Assembly: GCF_009827315.1 (NCBI RefSeq)
Contig: NZ_WTYF01000004.1
Location: 1,488,001 to 1,552,000 of the forward strand
Direction of reading: 5' to 3'
Source: Qipengyuania gaetbuli
GTDB taxonomy: Bacteria; Pseudomonadota; Alphaproteobacteria; Sphingomonadales; Sphingomonadaceae
DNA: 64,000 nucleotides
The notes beneath the pieces were generated by a model. It had not been told where the DNA came from, did not search any database, and worked only from the letters and a program-made list of their open reading frames with translations. Below are positions 9,403 to 18,883 of the stretch, in pieces; position 1 is the stretch's first letter, and each line of letters begins with the position of its first letter. A program made the translations under genes and the position numbers.

Positions 9403-9864
9403 TCAGGCGAGTTTCGCGTGTCCGCCGGTGGAGCCGAAACCGCCGGCGCCGCGGCTGGTATCGTCGAGTTCCTCGACCTCGTCCCAGGCGGCCTGGACCA
9501 CCGGGGCGAGCACCAGCTGCGCGATGCGGTCGCCGCGCGCGATAGCGAAATTGTCAGGCCCGTGGTTGATCAGGATGACCTTCAGCTCGCCGCGATAGTC
9601 GCTGTCGATCGTGCCCGGCGTATTGGGCACGGTGATGCCGTGCTTGAGCGCGAGGCCCGAGCGCGGGCGGACCTGGATTTCGAAGCCTTCGGGGATCGCC
9701 ATGGCAAGGCCGGTCGCGACCGCATGGCGCTGACCGGGCTTGAGCGTCACCGCTTCGGCAGAGAGCACGTCCATGCCCGCTGCCCCGCCGGTTGCGTAAT
9801 GCGGAAGGTCGAGGCCGTGCCCGTGGGGCAGGCGCTTCACCTTCACGCCGACCGGATCACTCAT
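9403..9864 (-). CDS. dut: Deoxyuridine triphosphate nucleotidohydrolase (dUTPase)
   Basis: Dut hydrolyses dUTP to dUMP and pyrophosphate, keeping uracil out of DNA and feeding thymidylate synthesis. The 153-residue protein shows the trimeric dUTPase motifs: [35 protein letters not shown] with the catalytic Asp, [11 protein letters not shown], and the C-terminal Gly-rich arm [10 protein letters not shown]. The ATG at 9864 overlaps the end of coaBC by 8 bp, so the two genes are coupled. Confidence 0.95.
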   Translation of the reverse strand: MSDPVGVKVKRLPHGHGLDLPHYATGGAAGMDVLSAEAVTLKPGQRHAVATGLAMAIPEGFEIQVRPRSGLALKHGITVPNTPGTIDSDYRGELKVILINHGPDNFAIARGDRIAQLVLAPVVQAAWDEVEELDDTSRGAGGFGSTGGHAKLA

Positions 9865-11572
9865 GCTCGTCCTCTTCCGCGGTCTCGACCAGTGCCTCGG
9901 CGGCGCGGCGCACCAGTTCGCGGGCAACGTCGTCCTTGGCCATTTCGGGCAGGCTTTCGACGCCCTTGCTGGTGACGATGTGGACCTGGTTCAGATCGCC
10001 GCCCATCACGCTTTCGCCCACGGCGCCCGACACGTTGTTGGCGATGATCCAGTCCGCGCCTTTGCGCTTGCGCTTGGTCTTGGCGTTCTCGACCACGTTT
10101 TCCGTCTCGGCGGCAAAGCCGATGAGGAGGTGCGGACGCTTGCGGCCCGCAGCCACGGCGGCGAGGATATCGGGGTTTTCGGCAAGGATGAGCGCCGGCG
10201 GGGCGGAGCCGCGCTTCTTCATCTTCTCGTTGGCGACGTGCTTGCTCTTCCAGTCGGCCACGGCGGCAACCATGAAGGCGGCATCGGCGGGCAGCGCATT
10301 GCGCACTTCCTCGGCCATGTCTTCTGCCGTCTCGACATCGATGCGGTCGACACCCGGAGGGGTCGGCAGGTGGACGGGACCCGCGATCAGCGTGACGCGC
10401 GCGCCTGCGGCAGCGGCCATGGCGGCAATCGCGAAGCCCTGCTTCCCGCTCGAACGGTTGGCGATGTAGCGCACCGGATCGATCGGCTCGCGCGTCGGGC
10501 CTGCGGTGACCAGCACGTGCTTGCCGTAAAGCGGGCGGTGTTCGGGATCGGGATCGAATTCGGGCTGGCCGGCAAGCGGGGAGTCGTCGAAATCGACTTC
10601 CTGCGTCTGCACGTCGTCCGCGACCGGCTGCGGCATGGCGCGTGCGTCCTTGCGCGCGACCGTGTGATTGAGTGCTTCGGGATCGATCGGCGGTGCGGCT
10701 GCGGCCCCGCCCTTCTTGGCGAGCAGCGGCCCGGCAAGGTCGGGATCGATCTCGGTATTCTCGACCAGCGCCTCGGCATCGAGCATTTCGGGCTCGGGAA
10801 GGTCTTCGAGCTCTTCGTATTCCTGCTCGATTTCCTCGTGCGTGCGCTTGGCGGTGGAACGCGGGATTATCATCGACAGCAGGCCGCCAAGCCCGCCGCC
10901 GGTCTTCTCCAGCTCTTCCTCTTCTTCGGGCTCGAGCGCCTCGATCTCGGGCTCGGCGTCCGCTTTCTTCTTCTTGGAAGCGGGCGGGGCGAGCTGCGGC
11001 GCGGGCGCGGCCAGTTCGGGCAGGTCGATGTCGATTTCGAGCTCGGCCGCGATCTTCTGCAGGATGGCGACCGGTTCGGGCAGGCGGCCGGGGCCGAATT
11101 CGCCGCAGGCCATCGGGCCTTCGTCCGGGTCCATCACGCGCACGCCTGCCTGGCGCAGCCAGTCGGCATTGCGCTGGGTGGCGGAATGCTCCCACATCTT
11201 CACGTTCATCGCGGGCACGGTCAGCACCGGCTTGTCAGTCGCGAGGATCAGCGTGGTAGCAAGGTCGTCCGCAATGCCCGCCGCCATCTTGGCGAGCAGG
11301 TCCGCCGTGGCGGGACACACGACCACGAGGTCGGCATCGCGCGAAAGCTGGATATGGCCCATCTCGACCTCGTCCTTGAGATCGAAGAGCGAGGTATAGA
11401 CCTTCTTGCCCGACAGCGCGGCGAGCGCCATCGGCGTGACGAACTGCTGGCCGCCTTCGGTCAGCACGCAGGTCACTTCGCCGCCCGCCTTGCGGATCAG
11501 GCGCACGAGTTCGCACGACTTGTAGGCCGCGATACCGCCGCCGATGACGAGCAGGATCCTGGGCCCGCTCAC
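9857..11572 (-). CDS. coaBC: Bifunctional CoaBC with a long acidic linker
   Basis: CoaBC joins cysteine to 4'-phosphopantothenate and decarboxylates the product in coenzyme A synthesis. Residues 1-180 are the flavin decarboxylase CoaC, with GGGIAAYK, the active-site H73 in [19 protein letters not shown] and [10 protein letters not shown]. Residues 348-571 are the CoaB ligase, with [16 protein letters not shown] and NRSSGKQG. Between them sits a segment of about 167 residues rich in Glu, Asp, Pro and Lys. The usual linker is only a few residues, and the family is about 400 long. The GTG at 11572 has GGAG 8 bp upstream and starts at the domain; an ATG at 11635 would add 21 unconserved residues. 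Confidence 0.92.
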   Translation of the reverse strand: MSGPRILLVIGGGIAAYKSCELVRLIRKAGGEVTCVLTEGGQQFVTPMALAALSGKKVYTSLFDLKDEVEMGHIQLSRDADLVVVCPATADLLAKMAAGIADDLATTLILATDKPVLTVPAMNVKMWEHSATQRNADWLRQAGVRVMDPDEGPMACGEFGPGRLPEPVAILQKIAAELEIDIDLPELAAPAPQLAPPASKKKKADAEPEIEALEPEEEEELEKTGGGLGGLLSMIIPRSTAKRTHEEIEQEYEELEDLPEPEMLDAEALVENTEIDPDLAGPLLAKKGGAAAAPPIDPEALNHTVARKDARAMPQPVADDVQTQEVDFDDSPLAGQPEFDPDPEHRPLYGKHVLVTAGPTREPIDPVRYIANRSSGKQGFAIAAMAAAAGARVTLIAGPVHLPTPPGVDRIDVETAEDMAEEVRNALPADAAFMVAAVADWKSKHVANEKMKKRGSAPPALILAENPDILAAVAAGRKRPHLLIGFAAETENVVENAKTKRKRKGADWIIANNVSGAVGESVMGGDLNQVHIVTSKGVESLPEMAKDDVARELVRRAAEALVETAEEDEHE

Positions 11573-11758
11573 GCGCGCATCTCCGTCTCGATGGTCCTGC
11601 GCGGCGTCCGCGCTGATCGGCTGGTGCATTCCCATTGCGTCATCGTTGCGCTTGCTAGCGCCCCCTGTCCGTCATTGCCAGCACGCAAAACGCGCGCGAT
11701 TGCCCGAATACCCATGGCACCCTATGGTTTAAAAAAAGGAAACGGAGGGGTTTCGCAG

Positions 11759-12142
11759 ATGAATTTCATTCTCGCATCGCTGATCGCGCTGGGCGCATTG
11801 CTCGACCTGGTGCTGGGCGTCAGCTTTCTCGTCGACCCGGCGCTGGCCGGTGTCGACTTCGGCCTGACGGCAACAGGCGCGATGGGATTGTCCGCCATGC
11901 GCGGCGATTTCACCGCCTTCTTCCTCGTCTCGGCCATCTTCATGGGCTGGGGTGCGTGGAAGCGGCGCGGCGACGTGCTGCTACCCGCACTGATGCTGTT
12001 CGCCATCGCCTTTACCGGGCGGCTGGTGAACCTGTTCGTGGTCGGGACCTATGACGGCTGGTGGCAGCCGATGACGGTCGAGGCGCTCCACATTGCAGTG
12101 CTGGCCTTCGCCATGCTGCAGTGGCGGGGCAATCCGGCCTAG
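11759..12142 (+). CDS. DUF4345-like small membrane protein, 127 aa
   Basis: Four hydrophobic helices are evident (about residues 3-25, 45-65, 72-95 and 105-122), with short loops containing GMSAMRGDF-like and TGRLVNLFVVGTYDG segments. This resembles DUF4345-type four-helix proteins. The ATG at 11759 follows a strong GGAGGGG at 11744-11750. The gene is on the plus strand between ubiB and coaBC, which are on the minus strand, so it interrupts an otherwise typical ubiE-ubiB-coaBC-dut block. It overlaps the end of ubiB by 4 bp. Function unknown. Confidence 0.75.
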   Translation: MNFILASLIALGALLDLVLGVSFLVDPALAGVDFGLTATGAMGLSAMRGDFTAFFLVSAIFMGWGAWKRRGDVLLPALMLFAIAFTGRLVNLFVVGTYDGWWQPMTVEALHIAVLAFAMLQWRGNPA

Positions 12143-13701
12143 CCGATCCAGCCCTGCGCGGCGGCCAGCCAGCCGGCCAGTCCGGCGCCTGCCGCCACCA
12201 CGAGGTAGCCGAGCAGCCCGCGACCGCGTTCGCGGCGCGCGCGCCGTTCCCACATCAGTTCGACTTCGGGCAGCGGGGGCGGTTCGGGCGCCCCGCCCTT
12301 GGGCGGATAGCGTTCCTCGATCCGGCGGACGAGTTCGGGAATGCGCAGCAGCGTTTCCGTGTCGGTCCTGATGCGGTCGGCAATCGCCGCTTCCGGCCCC
12401 AATTCGTCGCGGATCCAGCTGCGCACGTAAGGCGCGCTGGTGTCCCACATGTTGATCTGCGGGTTGAGCTGGGTGGCGATGCCTTCGACCATCACCATGG
12501 TCTTTTGCAGCAGCAGCAAATGCGGCTGGGTCTGCATGTCGAAATCGCGCGTGATGGCGAACAGCCCGTCGAGCATCTGGCCGACCGACAATTCGCTCAC
12601 CGGCTTGCCGCGCATGGGTTCGCCCACCGCCCTCAGCGCCGTCGCGAACTCGTCGACATTGTGATAGCTCGGCACGTATTGCGCCTCGAAATGGATTTCG
12701 GCGACGCGTTTGTAATTGCCCGTGGTCAGGCCGTAGAGGATTTCCGCCAGCCACATCCGCGCCTGCCGGTCGATGCGGCCCATGATGCCGAAATCGATCG
12801 CCGCGATGGTGCCGTCCGCTTTCACGAACAGGTTACCCTGGTGCATGTCGGCATGGAAGAAACCGGCCGCGATCGCCTGCTTCAGGAAGGCTAGGACGAG
12901 GCGGCTGGCCAGTTCTTCGGTATCGTGACCGGCGGCCTTCAGCGCCTCGACATTGCTGATCTTGATGCCATCGATCCAGTCGACCGTCATCACCCGGCCA
13001 TTGGTTCGATCCCAGTCGATGCCGGGGATCTCGTAGCCCTCCGTGCCGACCATGTGCTCGGCCAGTTCGGAAGCCGAGGCCGCTTCGCGCCGCAGGTCGA
13101 GTTCGCGATTGGTCCAGCGCTTGAAATTGGCGATGACGAGCCGCGGGCGCAGGCGGGCTGCCTCGCCGCCCATCGCCTCGACATGGGCGGCGGCCCATTC
13201 GTAGGTGTCGATGTCCTTGGCGAACTGTTCGCGCACGCCCGGGCGCAGCACCTTGACCGCGACCTGCCGGCCTTCGGTCGTGACCGCGCGGTGGACCTGC
13301 GCGATGGACGCCGCACCCACGGGCACGGGGTCGAATTCGGAATAGAGGCTTTCGAGCGGCTGCTCGAAACTTGCCTCGATGCTCGCCTTGATCTTGTCGA
13401 AACCGACCGGCGGCAGGTCATCCTGCAGTTTCAACAAATTGCGCGCGGCATCCTCGCCCACGAGATCGGGACGGGTCGCCAGCGTCTGGCCGAGCTTGAT
13501 CGCAGCCGGGCCGATGTCGCGGAAGGCGCCTGCGTAATCCGGCTGGCGCGATTTGATCGTGCCGATGCTGAACAGGGCAATCAGGCGCTTCACCGGAGGC
13601 GGGGTGTTCGGATCGTTCTGGATACCGCGAAGGGCACCGTGGCGCGCGAGAATGCGCGCCCAACGACCTAGTCGCCAGATATGCGTTGCGGGGCGTGCCA
13701 C
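12139..13701 (-). CDS. ubiB: Ubiquinone biosynthesis ABC1-type protein UbiB
   Basis: UbiB is an atypical protein-kinase-like ATPase needed for ubiquinone synthesis, anchored in the inner membrane. The kinase-like core carries the KxGQ motif (IKLGQTLATRPD), the Ala-rich nucleotide loop (PVGAASIAQVHRA), VAVKVLRPGV, and the metal-binding HADMHQGNL and IDFGIMG motifs. A C-terminal hydrophobic helix (LLGYLVVAAGAGLAGWLAA) provides the anchor. The GTG at 13701 starts two bases after the ubiE stop and gives the usual ARPATHIWRLGRW start. A GTG at 13716 would add five residues. Confidence 0.93.
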   Translation of the reverse strand: MARPATHIWRLGRWARILARHGALRGIQNDPNTPPPVKRLIALFSIGTIKSRQPDYAGAFRDIGPAAIKLGQTLATRPDLVGEDAARNLLKLQDDLPPVGFDKIKASIEASFEQPLESLYSEFDPVPVGAASIAQVHRAVTTEGRQVAVKVLRPGVREQFAKDIDTYEWAAAHVEAMGGEAARLRPRLVIANFKRWTNRELDLRREAASASELAEHMVGTEGYEIPGIDWDRTNGRVMTVDWIDGIKISNVEALKAAGHDTEELASRLVLAFLKQAIAAGFFHADMHQGNLFVKADGTIAAIDFGIMGRIDRQARMWLAEILYGLTTGNYKRVAEIHFEAQYVPSYHNVDEFATALRAVGEPMRGKPVSELSVGQMLDGLFAITRDFDMQTQPHLLLLQKTMVMVEGIATQLNPQINMWDTSAPYVRSWIRDELGPEAAIADRIRTDTETLLRIPELVRRIEERYPPKGGAPEPPPLPEVELMWERRARRERGRGLLGYLVVAAGAGLAGWLAAAQGWIG

Positions 13702-13703
13702 CC

Positions 13704-14435
13704 TTAGACTTTCCACCCCGAATGGATCGCGACGAGGCCGCCCATGATCGGCTCGACCCGCGTATTCACGAAGCCTGCGTCACGGATCATGCCTTCGAAA
13801 GCGGGCATGTCGGGGAAGCGGCGGATCGATTCGATGAGGTAGCGGTAGCTGTCCTCGTCGCCCGCGATAGCCTTGCCGATCTGCGGCACCAGCTTGTGCG
13901 AATAGAGGTCATAGGCTTCCTTGAAGCCGGGCCATTCGACAGTCGAGAATTCGAGGCAGTAAAAGCGCCCGCCGTATTTCAGCACGCGGTGCGCCTCTTT
14001 TAGCGCCTTGTCGATGTGGGTGACGTTCCGGATGCCGAAGGCGATGGTGTAGGCATCGAAGATCCGGCTGGAGAAGGTCAGTTCCTCGGCGTTCTGGCGG
14101 CTCCAGACGAGGCCGTCGATCCCGCGCTCCATCGCGCGTTCGATGCCGACGTCGAGCATGTCCTGGTTGATGTCGGACACGGTGACGCTGGCGCCCTTGG
14201 CGGCCATGCGGAAGGCGATGTCGCCCGTGCCGCCCGCCATGTCGAGAATCGCTTCGCCCGGCTGCGGCTTCACGCGCTTGACGAAGCGGTCCTTCCACAA
14301 CCGGTGCATGCCCGCGCTCATCGCGTCGTTCATGATGTCGTATTTGGCGGCGACATTGGAAAAGACCTCGCCCACGCGGCCGGTCTTCTCGCTGGCGTCG
14401 ATGTCTTCGTAGCCGAAGGAAACGGTGTCGTTCAT
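13704..14435 (-). CDS. ubiE: Demethylmenaquinol/ubiquinone C-methyltransferase UbiE
   Basis: UbiE performs the C-methylation step of ubiquinone synthesis using SAM. The 243-residue protein begins MNDTVSFGYEDI. It contains the UbiE signature YDIMNDAMSAGMHRLWKD, a SAM motif (ILDMAGGTGDIAFRMA), and the second signature RVLKYGGRFYCLEFS. It is divergent from mutM (56 bp apart) and coupled to ubiB downstream. Together with ubiG at 3.2 kb it covers three ubiquinone genes in the window. Confidence 0.96.
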   Translation of the reverse strand: MNDTVSFGYEDIDASEKTGRVGEVFSNVAAKYDIMNDAMSAGMHRLWKDRFVKRVKPQPGEAILDMAGGTGDIAFRMAAKGASVTVSDINQDMLDVGIERAMERGIDGLVWSRQNAEELTFSSRIFDAYTIAFGIRNVTHIDKALKEAHRVLKYGGRFYCLEFSTVEWPGFKEAYDLYSHKLVPQIGKAIAGDEDSYRYLIESIRRFPDMPAFEGMIRDAGFVNTRVEPIMGGLVAIHSGWKV

Positions 14436-14491
14436 GGGGGCGTGCCTTAGGGGGAATTGAGCGGAGCGCAAAGGGTGTTAGAGGGGTTTTC

Positions 14492-15307
14492 ATGCCCGAG
14501 TTACCTGAAGTCGAAACAACGGTGCGCGGCCTTGCGCGGTTCCTCGAGGGCGAGACGATCACCCGCGTGGTGGTCAACCGCCCCGACATGCGCCGCCCCT
14601 TCCCCGCAGATCTGGTGCAGGCGCTGACCGGCGCGAGCGTGACGCACCTGTCGCGCCGGGCGAAATACGGCCTCGTCCATACCAGCCGCGACCATGCGAT
14701 GGTGTTCCACCTCGGCATGAGCGGGCGCTGGCGGATCGATCCCGGCGAGGACGACAAGCACGACCATCTAGTTCTCGAGACGGCGGGTCACCGCTTTGCG
14801 CTGAACGACCCGCGCCGCTTCGGCTCGGTGGACCTGATGACCAATAGCGAACTGGTGACGTGGAAACCCTTCGCCGCGCTCGGGCCGGAACCGCTGGGCG
14901 ATGCGCTGACCGCCGAACATCTGCGCGAGGAAACGCGCGGGCGAAAACAGGCGATTAAGCTGCTGCTATTGGACCAGCGGATCGTGGCAGGCCTCGGCAA
15001 TATCTACGTTTGCGAGGCGCTGTGGCGCAGCGGCATCCATCCGGGGAAGGCCGGCGGCAAGGTGACCATGCCGCAATTGCGCCGCCTCGTCCCTGCCATC
15101 CGGGAGGTGCTCGAACAGTCGATCCGCGATGGCGGCAGCACCTTGCGCGATTTCGCCCAGCCCGACGGCAACCTGGGCTATTTCGCCACCCGCTTCAGCG
15201 TCTACGGCCGCGAGGGCGAGCCCTGCCACCGCGAGGACGGCGGCACCATCCGGCGTATCGTGCAGGGCGGGCGGAGCACGTGGTTCTGCCCGGTTTGTCA
15301 GAGGTGA
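14492..15307 (+). CDS. mutM: Bifunctional DNA-formamidopyrimidine glycosylase/AP lyase (Fpg)
   Basis: MutM removes 8-oxoguanine and formamidopyrimidines from DNA. The N-terminal catalytic PELPEVE, the HLGMSGRW loop, and the helix-two-turn-helix with GLGNIYVCEALWRSGIHP are present. The C-terminal zinc finger is atypical. Cys245 is followed by His-Arg-Glu where Cys-x-x-Cys is usual, while the second pair (Cys266, Cys269) is intact, so one zinc ligand seems replaced. Length (271) is normal. It is divergent from ubiE, the standard alphaproteobacterial arrangement. Confidence 0.95.
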   Translation: MPELPEVETTVRGLARFLEGETITRVVVNRPDMRRPFPADLVQALTGASVTHLSRRAKYGLVHTSRDHAMVFHLGMSGRWRIDPGEDDKHDHLVLETAGHRFALNDPRRFGSVDLMTNSELVTWKPFAALGPEPLGDALTAEHLREETRGRKQAIKLLLLDQRIVAGLGNIYVCEALWRSGIHPGKAGGKVTMPQLRRLVPAIREVLEQSIRDGGSTLRDFAQPDGNLGYFATRFSVYGREGEPCHREDGGTIRRIVQGGRSTWFCPVCQR

Positions 15308-15323
15308 ATGGTTTCGTGGGGCG

Positions 15324-15626
15324 CTAAATTTTGGGGGGAGCCTCGTCGGGGATCTCTTCGTCGCCACGAGGACTGCCGAAGAAAATATCGGTTAGTTCGC
15401 CGAGGAAACCGTGGAACACCTTCCAAACGAACCAAAATAGAAAACCAAACGCTACCATTCCCAAGCCACCGAGCGCGTCTTTTTCGGTATAACCCCACCC
15501 GAAACCGAAGAGGAAATCACTTGCCGCGGCCATGGTCAATATGGCGGCCAGAGCAATCCACGCCGGAATGAAGAACTTGCCGAAAGTGCCGATCGATCGA
15601 TGGCGCCGTTGAGCGTCGGTCTCCAT
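15324..15626 (-). CDS. Hypothetical two-helix membrane protein, 100 aa
   Basis: The protein has two hydrophobic helices (about residues 15-40 and 52-75) between a basic N-terminus (METDAQRRHR) and an acidic C-terminal tail. No family is recognised. The ATG at 15626 has GAGG about 9 bp upstream; the frame is open further upstream, but that region overlaps the neighbouring GST gene. It is 11 bp downstream of that gene on the same strand. Codon use here is less GC-rich than in neighbours. Confidence 0.65.
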   Translation of the reverse strand: METDAQRRHRSIGTFGKFFIPAWIALAAILTMAAASDFLFGFGWGYTEKDALGGLGMVAFGFLFWFVWKVFHGFLGELTDIFFGSPRGDEEIPDEAPPKI

Positions 15627-15637
15627 GCTTGTCCGCC

Positions 15638-16309
15638 TCACAAATCCAGCGCTGCATACTCCCGCGGCGGGGGCAGGCCTTCCATCTTCTCGCTCAGAAG
15701 CGGGCGGAAACTCGGGCGGCTCTTCATGACCATGTACCAGTCGTGCGCCTGGTCGTGGCCCTTCCAGTCGATCGCGCCGAGGTAGTCGACCACCGACAAT
15801 TGCGCCGCGCAGGCGAGGTCGGCGAGGCTGAGCGTCGGCCCTGCAAGCCATTGCCGCGTGTCGACCAGCCAGTCGATATAGTCGAGGTGGCCGTGCAGCA
15901 GCTTGCCCATCTCGCGCAGCACGCGCCCGTCGGGCGACTGGCGCAGGACGAGGCGCTTCTTCATCTTCTCGTGCAGCGCGGGCGCGGTGACGTCGCCGTA
16001 GAGGTTCTCGTCGAACAGGCTCACCAGCCGGCGGATTTCCGCGCGCTGGAGGGCATTGCCCGAGATCATCGGGTTGCGATCGACCGTTTCCTCGAAGAAT
16101 TCGCAGATCGCCTGGCTGTCGCTCAATGCGACGCGGCGACCCGGGTCATGGAGGACCGGCGTGCGTCCGGCGGGATTGAGGTGCCACAAGGCATCGCGCG
16201 CCTCCCACGGGTTTTCCCGCACGAGTTCATAGGCGATCGACTTTTCGCCCATCAGCAAACGCAGCTTGCGGCTGAAGGGACACAGGGGGAATTGGTGGAG
16301 CTGCCACAT
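15638..16309 (-). CDS. fzlA: GST-fold protein, probable FtsZ-binding FzlA
   Basis: This 223-residue protein has a glutathione S-transferase fold. The N-terminal thioredoxin-like part contains PLCPFSRKLRLLMGEK, NPWEARDALWHLNPAGRTPVL and the DSQAICEFFEE turn. The C-terminal helical domain has SLADLACAAQLSVVDYLG. This pattern matches the alphaproteobacterial group that includes Caulobacter FzlA, a non-enzymatic FtsZ-curving division protein. I assign it by recalled family pattern, so an ordinary GST remains possible. Confidence 0.72.
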   Translation of the reverse strand: MWQLHQFPLCPFSRKLRLLMGEKSIAYELVRENPWEARDALWHLNPAGRTPVLHDPGRRVALSDSQAICEFFEETVDRNPMISGNALQRAEIRRLVSLFDENLYGDVTAPALHEKMKKRLVLRQSPDGRVLREMGKLLHGHLDYIDWLVDTRQWLAGPTLSLADLACAAQLSVVDYLGAIDWKGHDQAHDWYMVMKSRPSFRPLLSEKMEGLPPPREYAALDL

Positions 16310-16384
16310 GCTTCACCGCCTATGCGACAGCAGCGCGCGCCCGTCCACCTGGCAGGCGCATTTTGGCGGAAATTTACCCGTGGA

Positions 16385-16822
16385 TCAGCGCTGGGGCGGC
16401 AGAGCCTGTTCGAAGCGCTTGGCCATGGCACGCAATTCGGGGGCCATCGCCTCCATCGCGCCGGCCAGCGCGCCCATGGCTTCCATGGCGCGGGGCAGGT
16501 TCTTCTCGATCTCTGCCGGCACGCGCGAGGAGCCGGGCGCGAGCGAGCGGATCGTCGTGCCCCTGTCCATCGCCGGCGCTTCCTCGCCCGCGATATCGGC
16601 CAGTGCCTCGGTCAGCGGGGCGATCGGCAGGTCGAGCAGCACTTCGCCCATGGCGCGCGCCATCATTGCCAGTTCCTGCTGGCGCACGGGGTCCGAAAGC
16701 TTGTCCGACATCTGCTCGAGCGAGGTGCCTTCCGCCTCTTCGGGCGTCAGCAGCTCGGCATCCTGCGCAAGGGCGGGAAGCGGCATGACAGCGGCAAGGA
16801 TGGCGATCGGAATAAGGCGCAT
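16385..16822 (-). CDS. Exported hypothetical protein, 145 aa
   Basis: A cleavable signal peptide is clear (MRLIPIAILAAVMPLPALAQ). The mature part is helical and methionine-rich (AMEAMGALAGAMEAMAPELRAMAKRF at the C-terminus) with acidic stretches. It should be periplasmic. No family is recognised. It sits alone between the FzlA-like gene and another exported protein gene, all on the minus strand. Confidence 0.75.
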   Translation of the reverse strand: MRLIPIAILAAVMPLPALAQDAELLTPEEAEGTSLEQMSDKLSDPVRQQELAMMARAMGEVLLDLPIAPLTEALADIAGEEAPAMDRGTTIRSLAPGSSRVPAEIEKNLPRAMEAMGALAGAMEAMAPELRAMAKRFEQALPPQR

Positions 16823-16894
16823 GGAATGTCCCCGTGGTTCTGCGACGCGGGCGTGGTAGGCGCGCCGCGCTGAGCCAAAGCTGAACGCGCGCGC

Positions 16895-17260
16895 TTAAAG
16901 GCCCGAGGCGTCGAGCATCAGCAGGCAGGCGGGCATGACCGCGTGAAGCGAGGCGGGATCGCTGCCCAGCGCCGCGCCTTCAGCCATCACCAGAGCGCGC
17001 ATTGCCTCGCGGTCGGCGCCGGTCTCGTCCATCAGCCGCGCGGTCGAGCGCACGAAGAATTCCAGCCCGCGCTCTTTCAGGTCAGGATAGCGGGCCATGG
17101 CCTCGTCCCCTTCGGCCTGTCCGCGCGCAACGATGGCGAAAGCGGCCCCGCAGCGCACCGAGGCCTGCTGCGCGGCATCGAGCTGCGGCGGTGCGGACGC
17201 ATCCTGCGCGGCAAGCGGGGTAGCAAGGCCGAGGGCGGCGATAAGGGCGAGCTTGTTCAT
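16895..17260 (-). CDS. Exported hypothetical protein, 121 aa
   Basis: The protein has a signal peptide ([19 protein letters not shown]), then a short mature domain with two cysteines (Cys37 and Cys112) that could form a disulfide in the periplasm. The segment [21 protein letters not shown] resembles small periplasmic proteins seen in Sphingomonadales, but I cannot name a family. The ATG at 17260 sits 99 bp from the divergent frmA start. Confidence 0.75.
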   Translation of the reverse strand: MNKLALIAALGLATPLAAQDASAPPQLDAAQQASVRCGAAFAIVARGQAEGDEAMARYPDLKERGLEFFVRSTARLMDETGADREAMRALVMAEGAALGSDPASLHAVMPACLLMLDASGL

Positions 17261-17359
17261 GCCTGCCGCCCTACCCGCTTGCCGATGAACCGCAAGCAAC
17301 TTGGCTTGCAGCGGGTGCGCCCCGCTCCTAACCACGCGGGCGAAAAGGAGATTCGATCC

Positions 17360-18466
17360 ATGAAAACCCGTGCCGCCGTCGCCTTCGAAGCCAAGCAGCC
17401 GCTCGAAATCGTCGAGCTTGACCTCGAAGGCCCCAAGGCGGGCGAGGTGCTGGTGGAAATCATGGCGACCGGCATCTGCCACACCGATGCCTATACGCTC
17501 GACGGGCTGGACAGCGAGGGGATCTTCCCCAGCGTGCTGGGCCACGAAGGCTGCGGCGTGGTGCGCGAAGTCGGCGCAGGCGTTACCTCTGTGAAGGCGG
17601 GCGACCATGTGATCCCGCTCTACACGCCCGAATGCCGCCAGTGCAAAATGTGCCTGTCGGGCAAGACGAACCTGTGCAGCGCGATCCGCGAAACGCAGGG
17701 CAAGGGCCTGATGCCCGACGGGACCACGCGCTTTTCCTACAACGGCAAGCCGATCTACCACTACATGGGCTGTTCGACCTTTTCGAACTTCACCGTGCTG
17801 CCCGAAATCGCGGTCGCGAAGATCCGCGAAGACGCGCCCTTCGACACCACCTGCTATATCGGCTGCGGGGTCACCACCGGCGTCGGCGCAGTGGTCAACA
17901 CAGCGCAGGTCAAGCCGGGCGACAATGTCGTGGTCTTCGGCCTCGGCGGGATCGGTTTGAACGTCATCCAGGGCGCGAAACTGGCCGGCGCCGACCGCAT
18001 CGTGGGCGTCGACATAAACAATTCGAAGGAAGAATGGGGCCGCAAGTTCGGCATGACCGACTTCGTCAACCCCAAGGACGTCGGCAATGTCGTCGAAACG
18101 CTGGTCAACATGCTCGACGGCGGGGCGGATTACAGCTTCGACTGCACCGGCAACACCGCGGTCATGCGCGATGCGCTGGAATGCTGCCACAAGGGTTGGG
18201 GCACCAGCATCATCATCGGCGTGGCGGAAGCCGGCAAGACGATCGAGACGCGCCCCTTCCAGCTGGTTACGGGCCGCAACTGGCGCGGCACCGCGTTCGG
18301 CGGGGCCAAGGGCCGCACCGACGTGCCCAAGATCGTCGACTGGTACATGAACGGCAAGATCGCCATCGACCCGATGATCACCCACCGCCTGAGCCTGGAA
18401 GAAATCAACAAGGGCTTCGACCTGATGCACGCCGGCGAAAGCATCCGTGCGGTCGTGGTCTATTGA
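17360..18466 (+). CDS. frmA: S-(hydroxymethyl)glutathione dehydrogenase (class III alcohol dehydrogenase)
   Basis: This enzyme oxidises the formaldehyde-glutathione adduct to S-formylglutathione with NAD. The 368-residue zinc alcohol dehydrogenase shows catalytic zinc ligands Cys40, His62 and Cys169. The structural zinc site is Cys92, 95, 98 and 106, and the NAD fold is [19 protein letters not shown]. The ATG at 17360 follows AAAGGAG. It begins a plus-strand operon ending in fghA, which hydrolyses its product, so the pair forms the glutathione-dependent formaldehyde pathway. Its stop overlaps the next start (ATGA). Confidence 0.96.
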   Translation: MKTRAAVAFEAKQPLEIVELDLEGPKAGEVLVEIMATGICHTDAYTLDGLDSEGIFPSVLGHEGCGVVREVGAGVTSVKAGDHVIPLYTPECRQCKMCLSGKTNLCSAIRETQGKGLMPDGTTRFSYNGKPIYHYMGCSTFSNFTVLPEIAVAKIREDAPFDTTCYIGCGVTTGVGAVVNTAQVKPGDNVVVFGLGGIGLNVIQGAKLAGADRIVGVDINNSKEEWGRKFGMTDFVNPKDVGNVVETLVNMLDGGADYSFDCTGNTAVMRDALECCHKGWGTSIIIGVAEAGKTIETRPFQLVTGRNWRGTAFGGAKGRTDVPKIVDWYMNGKIAIDPMITHRLSLEEINKGFDLMHAGESIRAVVVY

Positions 18467-18822
18467 TGCCCGCCAAGGTCAATCTCGACGACAAGTTCGG
18501 GCAGTTCACCGAGCAGTGGGCGCCCCGCATTGCGGCGCGTTTCAACGGCAACGAGGTGCGCCTGTGCAAGGTCGAGGGCGAGTATCACTGGCATAGCCAC
18601 CCCGACACGGACGAGCTGTTCCTGGTGATCGAGGGCGCGCTGGAAATCGACTTTCGCGAAAGGACCGAAACGCTCGGCCCCGGCGAGATGATCGTCGTGC
18701 CGCGCGGCACCGAGCACCGTCCCCGCGCACCGCATGGCGAAGCAAAGCTCTTCGTCATGGACACCGAGGGCACGCCCAATTCGGGCGATCATGCCACGGC
18801 AAAGGTCGCGGTCGACATCTGA
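18466..18822 (+). CDS. Cupin domain protein
   Basis: This single-domain cupin of 118 residues has the two metal-binding motifs: GEYHWHSHPDTDELFLVIEG at residues 39-58, and PGEMIVVPRGTEHRP near residue 75. Its substrate is unknown. It is translationally coupled to frmA by an ATGA overlap. Small cupins occur in this position in related formaldehyde operons, but no specific reaction can be assigned from sequence. Confidence 0.88.
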   Translation: MPAKVNLDDKFGQFTEQWAPRIAARFNGNEVRLCKVEGEYHWHSHPDTDELFLVIEGALEIDFRERTETLGPGEMIVVPRGTEHRPRAPHGEAKLFVMDTEGTPNSGDHATAKVAVDI

Positions 18823-18883
18823 GCGCTTGCACGCCCTGCCACCGCGCTTAAGGTGGCGAATCGAAACCTAAGGGAGAGAGCCC

